From Physella acuta (taxonomy: Eukaryota > Mollusca > Gastropoda > Physidae), in NCBI RefSeq assembly GCF_028476545.1, contig NW_026731578.1:992001-1056000 (forward strand): a stretch of 64,000 nt of DNA, in the 5' to 3' direction. The translations under genes were made by a program, and so were the position numbers. Position 1 is the first letter of the stretch, and every line of letters begins with the position of its first letter. A model generated the notes under the pieces. It was given only the letters and a program-made list of their open reading frames with translations, did not search any database and was not told the origin of the DNA. Shown piece by piece: positions 1 through 64,000 of the stretch.

Positions 1-430
1 TTTATTTTCTGCTTATCAGCAATTCATAATTTGTGAATTGGATACTACCCCCACCCACCCCCACCCGCCCTGTGAAAGCAGCCGTCCATGACGACAATTT
101 GCAGACGAGAATCTATCTATATAAATATTTCTCTACGTGGGGACCATACGAGGCACCACCACGAAAGGGCTTAGCCGTTCCTACCCCGCTCTTTAGGCAT
201 AACGCTACCACCCCCACCCCACCAGTCCGGTGAGCTATAGTTAACACTAAATGTTTGCAATCGTAGAGCCGGGTCGAATTAGTGACGGCTATTAGGGGCA
301 GATAATTTAGTTTTTTAAACGATTTGAAACGAAGAGGAGGTAACAATTCGTTGTGAACCACAACTCACCAGGTGGGTGGTGGGGTTGATAGCGATATGCT
401 TGGAGAGAAAGTGAGGGGGAAGCGAGGCGT
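1..430 (+). repeat. Dispersed foldback repeat, copy 1
   Basis: Shares ATAATTTGTGAATT, GTGAAAGCAGCC and a 110-bp middle (about 228-345) with 52020-52500. The middle is in the opposite orientation here. Two inverted segments flank it: GGTGAGCTATAG at 229 and CAACTCACC at 361. No coding sense. Confidence 0.75.
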
Positions 431-468
431 GCTTACATGGTGGTGTTCCGCATGGTCCCCATGTACTG

Positions 469-471
<3 letters not shown>

Positions 472-560
<89 letters not shown>
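472..560. repeat. (AT)n microsatellite
   Basis: About 44 AT units directly after the copy-1 foldback repeat. Confidence 0.97.
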
Positions 561-562
<2 letters not shown>

Positions 563-1015
563 TGAAATTGTAGCAAGAAGCGACATACATTCGCGGTAGC
601 CAATATCTTGAATAAACGTGACACTATTTTAGTCTGGGTGACCACGAGGGACCTCTAGCCACTGGCCACTAGCCACTCACCCCTCCTGTCTACGCCACTG
701 GTTGAATGGACTTATTGCCAAGACTCTGAAAGTATGAGCACCTCCAACTCACTTGAAGGCATTCTTGCAGGCTGATACAGGCATCAGTTAAAGAACCCAT
801 AGTGTAAACAAAGATTCCATTTGGTCGACTTTTCTCCTTTATACAACCACGAAAAACAAAAGCAGGTCAATTTTCTACCAATTTAATGTTTAACAAGAAA
901 GTAAAACTAACAAGATTGGAAAATTGAGTTCAAATGGAACAACGAAACAAATAATGCTTACATTACATGTGGCTGGTTAATGTGTAATGCTTCAGTTAAC
1001 TACTTAGACCAGCGG
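561..1015. other. Non-coding stretch
   Basis: Nothing recognised: mixed sequence with no convincing exon or repeat. Confidence 0.5.
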
Positions 1016-1021
1016 CAAGAC

Positions 1022-1167
1022 CATTCGTTAAGTCATTCGTTGAGTCATTCGTTGAGTCATTCGGTGAGTCATTCGGTGAGTCATTCGGTAAGTCATTCGG
1101 TAAGTCATTCAGTAAGTCATTTGGTAAGTCATTTGGTAAGTCATTTGGTAAGTCATGCGTTAAGTCA
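1022..1167. repeat. 12-bp AAGTCATTCGGT array
   Basis: About twelve units with GTTGAG and TTTGGT variants. It is open in frame as an SHSVSHS pattern but is not a gene. Confidence 0.95.
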
Positions 1168-1256
1168 GTTTCAATTCACGTTGTCCACACATTCCAACGT
1201 TGCAAGATTTTCATTGATAGGACATTGTGCTGTACAAGACACCACAAGTACAGAGG

Positions 1257-1314
1257 CAGGACATTGTCCTATTGCGACTACAGGACATTGTCCTATTGCG
1301 ACTACAGGACATTG
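1257..1314. repeat. 24-bp x 2.4 array
   Basis: Units of AGGACATTGTCCTATTGCGA; AGGACATTGTCCT inside the unit is itself an inverted repeat. Confidence 0.85.
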
Positions 1315-1432
1315 ACATGCAGCAGTCGCTGCAAGAATCAGATGTGCTAAAAGCCAGTCCTTCAAAAAGTCCAATGTGTCACGTGGTCAAGGAACAGCCA
1401 ATAGGAAAACAAGAACCTACGACATTCGAGAC

Positions 1433-1451
1433 GGGGGGGGGGGGGGGGGGG
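1433..1451. repeat. (G)19 tract
   Basis: A homopolymer G run. Similar G or C runs recur in the window (21968, 30478, 31049, 52105, 55321). Confidence 0.95.
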
Positions 1452-1873
1452 TATTTACACGTCAGCTTTAGCCACAGGGTTGGGCATTTGGCACTTAAAA
1501 CATTTTCTCATGTTTCTGGGAATAACTTGATCATCAAACATCAGATTCGTGTTAAATATCGGATTTCTTTAAACATCATAAAAAATTAAATAAAAGATAA
1601 ATTTACATCAAATATCATATCGTAATATTAAATTAATTTTAAGCGAATACCATTAGGTGCAGTTTAATGCATCATCAAAAATAAAACAAGTTTTAAACAT
1701 CTTCAAACATCATATCACAATCATTATCAAATATCATAAAATGATTACTTACTTTTATCAATGTAATGTGTAGCTATTGAAACCATCAGACTCATTTGAA
1801 ATGACTTATGCATGTCATTCAGAGGGAACATCAGAACATTATCAAATAACCACACAGGTAACATCATTTCATT

Positions 1874-2876
1874 GACCACACCACACCTCACCACACAGCA
1901 AACACCACTTCTGTGACCACACCACACCACCACACCCCACAGCTAACATCACTTCAGTCACCACACCACACCACCACACCCCACACCTAGCATCACTTCA
2001 GTCACCACACCACACCACCACACCCCACACCTAGCACCACTTCAGTCACCACACCACACCACCACACCTAGCATCACTTTAGTCACCACACCACACCACC
2101 ACACCTAGCATCACTTCAGTCACCACACCACACCACCACACCTAGCATCACTTCATTCACCACACCACACCACAGCTAACATCACTTCAGTCACCACACC
2201 ACACCACCACACCTAGCATCACTTCAGTCACCACACCACACCACCACACCTAGCATCACTTCAGTCACCACACCACACCACCACACCTAGCATCACTTCA
2301 GTCACCACACCACACCACCACACCTAGCATCACTTCAGTCACCACACCACACCACCCCACAGCTAGCATCACTTCAGTCACCACACCACACCACCACACC
2401 ACCACACCTAGCATCACTTCAGTCACCACACCACACCACACCACCCCACAGCTAACATCACTTCAGTCACCACACCACACCACCACACCACCACACCTAG
2501 CATCAATTCAGTCACCACACCACACCACCCCACAGCTAACATCACTTCAGTCACCACACCACACCACACCACCCCACAGCTAGCATCACTTCAGTCACAC
2601 CACCACACCACCACACCTAGCATCACTTCAGTCACCACACCACACCACCCCACAGCTAACATCACTTCAGTCACCACACCACACCACCCCACAGCTAGCA
2701 TCACTTCAGTCACCACACCACACCACCACACCTAGCATCACTTCAGTCACCACACCACACCACCACACCCCACACCTAGCATCACTTCAGTCACCACACC
2801 ACACCACCACACCCCACACCTAACATCACTTCAGTCACCACACCACACCACCACACCACCACAGCTAACACGACTA
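1874..2876. repeat. 35-45 bp CACCACACC minisatellite
   Basis: Units of AGCATCACTTCAGTCACCAC followed by variable CCACACCA strings, in roughly 25 copies with length changes in the CA-rich part. Confidence 0.95.
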
Positions 2877-3713
2877 CAGTGACCATACCATACATCAATC
2901 TTCAGCACAGAATGATTTTTTTTAATATCACACAGCAAGTAACAATCTGTTAGAAACAGATAGCAGCTTGACTCAAATTTTGTTTTGGGGTAAACTTCTC
3001 CGTTAGGTTACACAGGAATGGATGAAAAAACTTACGCTGACGCTAATCCTTGCATAACACGAGAACAACAAAAACATTAACCCTAACTCTTGCCTGACAG
3101 CACAACATAAGACAACAACAGACAACAATGTTGGCGTCAGCTTGGAGATTGGTTAGTTTCAAGTTTTAAAATTCGCGAAAAATATAATACAGTACAAAAA
3201 GTAACAGCAAAAAAAAAAAAATTTAAAATTTAAAACATTAATTTTTGTCAAAATAATGTTTGATATTATATTAATGCGTTTACTTTGTGTTAAAAATGTG
3301 ACATTCACACCTTTTATACCATGCGTATAGGAATAACATCAACAAAGTATTTAAACAACAGTTTTTACAATATGTCAGTAAACCAATATGCTTTCGTTTA
3401 TGAAAAAATGACCTTGAAATGGAATGGTAATGAACGTGTGTGTTCCATAACATGTGAGCAAAATTCTAAAATTAACGCGCTTCATGTGAGTAGATCTGTA
3501 GGTGAGATGACCCATAAAATCACGTGACACTAAATACATGACCAGAATGTGAGCAAAAGTTACTTCACACAGTACGTGCTTCACACAGTAGTACGTGCTT
3601 CACATCGCTACGTCCGAAAATAGTTACTGCACACTGTAGAACGTGCTTCATATTGTTACGTCCAACGTATGACCCATGTATTTATATGTCGTGTGTTGTT
3701 GAACGCCATATAA
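2877..3713. other. AT-rich stretch without a gene
   Basis: Includes an A-run near 3210 and short related phrases around CACACAGTACGTGCTTCACA (3560-3650). No exon recognised. Confidence 0.5.
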
Positions 3714-3847
3714 TAGCCATCCGTTATATAAAAGCCATCCGTTATATAAAAGCCATCCGTTATATAAAAGCCATCCGTTATATAAAAGCCATCCGTTATA
3801 TAATAGCCATCCGTTATATAATAGCCATCCGTTATATAAAAGCCATC
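3714..3847. repeat. 18-bp x 7.5 array
   Basis: Units of AGCCATCCGTTATATAAA, with two copies reading TAATAG. Confidence 0.96.
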
Positions 3848-4689
3848 AGTATCAGGCTGAATTTAAGTTTCATTTTCTAAGAAAGCGTTGTGGATATTTA
3901 TTGGCTTCGTTAGGGAAAGATAATCAAGTCTAACCTATGTTTTAAATTTTTCTTAACTTGTCGCCCTTGCATTAAGTACTCATGTCGTCATCTTTTATTA
4001 TTTCAAAAAAAAAAAAAATTAAAATTTGATTAATAATTTGAGTATAATTTTGAATTTATATATTAGTTCTAAGAAATATGTAACACATAAAAGAACGACA
4101 TTTATAAAAGTAAACTTTGATGTTGGTGTAAACTGATTTTAACGACAATTATAAAACTGGTGTTTGGAAGTGATGGAACCGATGGTTGCTCACAGATTTC
4201 ACTGCACCAAGAGAAATAAGTTCAGTTAGTTCTAGGTTTTGATTAAACAGTATATCACCTAGTGACCCCAAATAGCCTGATAGTTCAATAATTAACAATC
4301 GAACATCGACATGTCTGTGTCATTGCCACAAATTAAATGACAAATGTAAAATAAAAGTTAACAGACGCGGATGGTGTGTCCATTACTGTCAGAGCATTTG
4401 TACAGGGCATATATACAGATCATATGTACATGATGTATGTACACAACATGCCAGGACATATAACTAGAAGTATGTACACTACCTTAGTACACTGGTGATG
4501 TACATGACTTTGGTACACACCAAACTGTACACATCACAGTGTGGTTATGTAGTCATCACTGCACAACTTTTGACGTCATCTTTAGAATATTTGTGACGTC
4601 AACCAAATCATATTTATTTTTTCACGTCACATTTTAAAATACATTGTTGGTAGTTTGTTTGTACTGTACACTTTATCACATCTTTTTTA
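3848..4689. other. AT-rich stretch without a gene
   Basis: Only short irregular GTACA-rich repeats (4390-4530). Two TGACGTCA-like sites lie near 4570 and 4595. No coding sense. Confidence 0.5.
4613..4618 (-). promoter_or_regulatory. Possible poly(A) signal of the receptor
   Basis: Minus-strand AATAAA about 1.1 kb beyond the stop codon. It is the first canonical hexamer noticed downstream, but the sequence is AT-rich and this may be chance. Confidence 0.2.
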
Positions 4690-5377
4690 TCACGACCATT
4701 TTATGATGTCTACATCACCACGACCACTTTATGATGTCCACATCATCATGATCACTTTATGATGTCCACATCATCACGACCACTTTATGATGTCCACATC
4801 ACGACCACTTTATGATGTCAACATCACCACGACCACTTTATGATGTCCACATCACGACCACTTTATAATGTCCACATCACGACCACTTTATGATGTCCAC
4901 ATCACGACGACCACTTTATGTCAACATCACCACGACCACTTTATGATGTCCACATCATCATGATCACTTTATGATGTCAACATCACCACGACCACTTTAT
5001 GATGTCCACATCACGACCACTTTATAATGTCCACATCACGACCACTTTATAATGTCCACATCACCACTACCACTTTAGGATGTCCACATCACGATCACTT
5101 TATGATGTCCACATCACGACCACTTTATAATGTCCACATCACCACTACCACTTTAGGATGTCCACATCACGATCACTTTATGATGTCCACATCACGACCA
5201 CTTTATAATGTCCACATCACCACTACCACTTTATGATGTCCACATCACGACCACTTTATGATGTCCACATCACGACCACTTTATGATGTCCACATCACGA
5301 CGACCACTTTATGTCCACATCATCACGATTATTTTAAAATGCCCACACCATCACGACCACTTTATGATGTCCACATC
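4690..5377. repeat. 24-27 bp minisatellite downstream of the receptor
   Basis: Units of CACGACCACTTTATGATGTC followed by CACAT, with length variants, in roughly 27 copies. It may lie in the 3' untranslated region, since the nearest candidate poly(A) signal is beyond it. Confidence 0.95.
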
Positions 5378-5456
5378 TTCAGCTTAGATGTATTAGTTTG
5401 TTCAAAACGAAATAACCCATTCTTTGTTAAGAATCCTACATCATACCTGGGTATTA

Positions 5457-5709
5457 TACGACATGCTGTCCGTCATAGACAGTTGTCCTACATCATATTG
5501 TCCATCATACATAGCTGTTCAAACATGTTGTCTACCATGTCCAGCTGTCTTATAGCATACTGTCAGTCATAGACAGCTGTCCTACAGCATGTCGTCTGTC
5601 ATAGACAGCTGTCCTACAGCATGTTGTCCACCATGTCCAGCTGTCCTACAGCATGTTGTCTGTCATAGACAGCTGTCCTACAGCATGTTGTCCATCATAG
5701 ACAGCTGTC

Positions 5710-5733
<24 letters not shown>
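5457..5733 (-). repeat. 32-bp array containing the receptor stop codon
   Basis: GACAGCTGTCCTACAG starts recur at a 32-bp spacing (5572, 5604, 5636 as a variant, 5668, 5700), with diverged copies further left. The rightmost copy overlaps the coding end; on the minus strand each unit contains GACAACATGCTGTAG, so the last codons and stop are repeated in the 3' untranslated region. Confidence 0.93.
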
Positions 5734-60385
<54,652 letters not shown>

Positions 60386-61455
60386 GTTGGTTGCACGCAA
60401 AGTTGACTTTTACAGAAAACTTTAGGACTTCAAAGTTAATTTCCACAGACAATTTGTAGGCTTCACTTAAAAAAGTAAACTTTTCACAAAAACCTTGAGA
60501 GCTTAATTTACATTCAACCCTCCAGAAATAAAGCCGGAAAAAATAGCTTGAAAATTAATTATCTTTCCAAGGAATGTGTGGTAATTACCAGTTATAATTG
60601 GCACTCTAAAGTTATTTGATCTTCATGGTTTATTTTTATCATGTTAAAGCTGGTTGCAAAGTCCGACTAATCTCTTCTAACAATCTTATAAGTCCTTTAA
60701 TCCACGACGGATTAACTGGAATCAAACACACCTTGTGTAAGCCACGAGACACAACTAAATGAGATAAAAATTGTCCAGGTGAGAATAAGGTTCGTGTCTT
60801 TAGATAGCTGAACACCTGTCTACAGGTAGATCACACCAGGTCTAACATGAGACAGTGGTGTTAAGACAGGTACCATAGACTGGTGAAAACATCCTTCACC
60901 ATTTCGTTCAAGTAATTTATAACAAAGTAACACAACCTTACGGTAAATTTACTCTAAATATCGCACGACCTGTCAGGAAATTAAACCTTCGAACCTCGCC
61001 ATTAAAAATTCATAAAGAAACACGGCCTGTCAAAAGACTAGGTAAATCCACTGTGCGCACACTCCCAACTAAACGACAACATCCAAGTTGATTTGTTGTT
61101 AAAATGTTGTTGACTAGCGGATTCGTGGCTCGCCACAAATTGTGTTGTCCTTGCTGAGGCGGCGAATGCTGGAGACGCCATTTTATTGAGCGAACTGGAG
61201 GGGAGTCTACTCCGCCCGCTAAGTTCTCACATACAGGGAGACAACTCAGTGTGGGCAGGCTCTCTCGCACCAACCCTCGACCTAAGCCCGTCATTAGCGC
61301 TTGTCAAAAGAAAACGTTTTTAATGGAAACAAATTGTGGTATTTGGTTTTTAAACTAATTCACTAAACTAGGGACAGGTTCTTTATTAGGCGAGATGTTG
61401 ACTATCTGTCATCCCATATAAGGGAGACAAATCATCGTCACCATGGTGAGCAGTC
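60386..61455 (-). promoter_or_regulatory. 5' flank of the receptor gene: candidate leader and promoter
   Basis: This stretch is largely non-repetitive and lies upstream of the exon 1 start codon. It is the only segment near exon 1 with a locally GC-rich, CpG-containing part (about 61130-61300). On the minus strand that part contains AAAATGGCG (around 61178-61186), which resembles a YY1-type promoter motif. No clear TATA box was found. The transcription start and any signal-peptide exon cannot be placed. Confidence 0.3.
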
Positions 61456-64000
61456 GTTCTCCAGCACATAATGGTAACCATTCGCCCACACAAGTTAACT
61501 ATACACCCACACAAAGTTAACCATACACCCACACAAAGTTAACCATACACCCACACAAAGCTAACCATACACCCACACAAAGTTAACCCTACATCCACAC
61601 AAAGTTAACCATACACCCAAACAAAGCTAACCATACACCCACACAAAGTTAACCATACACCCACACAAAGTTAACCATACACCCACACAAGTTAACTATA
61701 CACCCACACAAAGTTAACCATACACCCACACAAAGTTAACCATACACCCACACAAAGTTAACCATACACCCACACAAAGTTAACCATACACCCACAAAAG
61801 TTAACCATACACCCACACAAAGTTAACCCTACATCCACACAAAGTTAACCATACACCCACACAAAGTTAACCCTACATCCACACAAAGTTAACCATACAC
61901 CCACACAAAGTTAACCATACACCCACAAAAGTTAACCATACACCCACACAAAGTTAACCATACGCCCACACAAAGTTAACCATACACCCACACAAAGTTA
62001 ACCCTACATCCACACAAAGTTAACCATACACCCACACAAAGTTAACCCTACATCCACACAAAGTTAACCATACACCCACACAAAGTTAATCATACACCCA
62101 CACAAAGTTAACCATACACCCACACAAAGTTAACCATACACCCACACAAAGTTAACCATACACCCACACAAAGTTAACCATACACCCACACAAAGTTAAC
62201 CCTACATCCACACAAAGTTAACCATACACCCACACAAAGTTAACCCTACATCCACACAAAGTTAACCATACACCCACACAAAGTTAACCATACACCCACA
62301 CAAAGCTAACCATACACCCACACAAAGTTAACCCTACATCCACACAAAGTTAACCATACACCCAAACAAAGCTAACCATACACCCACACAAAGTTAACCA
62401 TACACCCACACAAAGTTAACCATACACCCACACAAGTTAACTATACACCCACACAAAGTTAACCATACACCCACACAAAGTTAACCATACACCCACACAA
62501 AGTTAACCATACACCCACACAAAGTTAACCATACACCCACAAAAGTTAACCATACACCCACACAAAGTTAACCCTACATCCACACAAAGTTAACCATACA
62601 CCCACACAAAGTTAACCCTACATCCACACAAAGTTAACCATACACCCACACAAAGTTAACCATACACCCACAAAAGTTAACCATACACCCACACAAAGTT
62701 AACCATACGCCCACACAAAGTTAACCATACACCCACACAAAGTTAACCCTACATCCACACAAAGTTAACCATACACCCACACAAAGTTAACCCTACATCC
62801 ACACAAAGTTAACCATACACCCACACAAAGTTAATCATACACCCACACAAAGTTAACCATACACCCACACAAAGTTAACCATACACCCACACAAAGTTAA
62901 CCATACACCCACACAAAGTTAACCATACACCCACACAAAGTTAACCCTACATCCACACAAAGTTAACCATACACCCACACAAAGTTAACCCTACATCCAC
63001 ACAAAGTTAACCATACACCCACACAAAGTTAACCATACACCCACACAAAGTTAACCATACACCCACACAAAAATAACCATACATCCACACAAAGTTAACC
63101 ATACACCCACACAAAGTTAACCATACACCCACACAAAGTTAACCCTACATCCACACAAAGTTAACCATACACCCAAACAAAGCTAACCATACACCCACAC
63201 AAAGTTAACCATACACCCACACAAAGTTAACCATACACCCACACAAGTTAACTATACACCCACACAAAGTTAACCATACACCCACACAAAGTTAACCATA
63301 CACCCACACAAAGTTAACCATACACCCACACAAAGTTAACCATACACCCACAAAAGTTAACCATACACCCACACAAAGTTAACCCTACATCCACACAAAG
63401 TTAACCATACACCCACACAAAGTTAACCCTACATCCACACAAAGTTAACCATACACCCACACAAAGTTAACCATACACCCACAAAAGTTAACCATACACC
63501 CACACAAAGTTAACCATACGCCCACACAAAGTTAACCATACACCCACACAAAGTTAACCCTACATCCACACAAAGTTAACCATACATCCACACAAAGTTA
63601 ACCCTACATCCACACAAAGTTAACCATACACCCACACAAAGTTAATCATACACCCACACAAAGTTAACCATACACCCACACAAAGTTAACCATACACCCA
63701 CACAAAGTTAACCATACACCCACACAAAGTTAACCATACACCCACACAAAGTTAACCCTACATCCACACAAAGTTAACCATACACCCACACAAAGTTAAC
63801 CCTACATCCACACAAAGTTAACCATACACCCACACAAAGTTAACCATACACCCACACAAAGTTAACCATACACCCACACAAAAATAACCATACATCCACA
63901 CAAAGTTAACCATACACCCACACAAAGTTAACCATACACCCACACAAAGTTAACCCTACATCCACACAAAGTTAACCATACACTCACACAAAGTTAACCA
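61456..64000. repeat. 22-bp array with higher-order units, runs off the window
   Basis: More than 110 units of AACCATACACCCACACAAAG type. Marker variants (CCAAACAAAGCTAACC at about 61617, 62362 and 63173; ACACAAGTTAACTATAC at about 61688, 62431 and 63243) recur at about 745 and then about 811 bp. So blocks of roughly 34-37 units were duplicated. The right end is not in the window. Confidence 0.97.

Noticed and set aside
61456-64000. Telomeric or subtelomeric repeat
   Set aside because: The 22-bp unit contains no TTAGGG or related telomere motif and shows ordinary higher-order minisatellite structure.

Overview
The window looks like molluscan, probably gastropod, nuclear DNA. The evidence is large AT-rich introns, very heavy tandem-repeat content, tRNA-derived SINEs, hAT elements with 8-bp target duplications, and a split protein-coding gene of invertebrate type. 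The organism call is inference; no species-specific sequence was recognised. No rRNA, tRNA gene, CRISPR array, retroviral or LTR element was recognised.

One gene accounts for all the convincing coding sequence. It is a secretin-family (class B) G-protein-coupled receptor on the minus strand, in 12 coding exons from 60385 down to 5710. All exon phases join without conflict into 452 residues. It has six ectodomain cysteines (36, 54, 63, 77, 93, 107), seven membrane segments, the usual EGLYL and GWG motifs in TM3 and TM4, a PLLG motif in TM6, QGFF in TM7 and a short tail. The TM6 and loop-3 sequence most resembles CRF / diuretic-hormone-44 type receptors. Exons 2 to 12 lie within 5.7-14.5 kb. 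Exon 1 (60.2-60.4 kb) is separated from them by a 45.8-kb intron that makes up most of the window.

Layout: 0-5.4 kb is downstream of the gene, with simple repeats and several minisatellites. 5.4-14.5 kb holds exons 12 to 2 interleaved with minisatellites. 14.5-60.2 kb is intron 1: copies of a dispersed A-rich repeat, 31-bp arrays (20.1-21.7 and 22.7-24.6 kb), an 8-bp array (27.3-28.9 kb), a palindromic satellite (32.35-37.4 kb), a 27-bp array, an hAT element nested in a palindrome (38.8-39.9 kb), and many short arrays to 59.9 kb. 60.4-61.4 kb is the likely 5' flank. 61.46 kb to the right edge is a 22-bp array with higher-order structure. Adding the listed arrays gives about 27 kb, roughly 40% of the window.

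Two patterns stand out. First, for exons 4, 5, 6, 7, 8 and 12, and perhaps 9, the tandem repeat touching the exon's downstream edge is built from that edge. It multiplies the 5' splice site or the stop codon; in exon 8 eight in-frame 48-bp copies each carry TM5 codons and a donor. Second, the 32.35-37.4 kb satellite has long palindromes whose 44-bp loop is inverted in some units. Both arms of a palindrome usually share the same private variants, which suggests hairpin-mediated flipping and correction.
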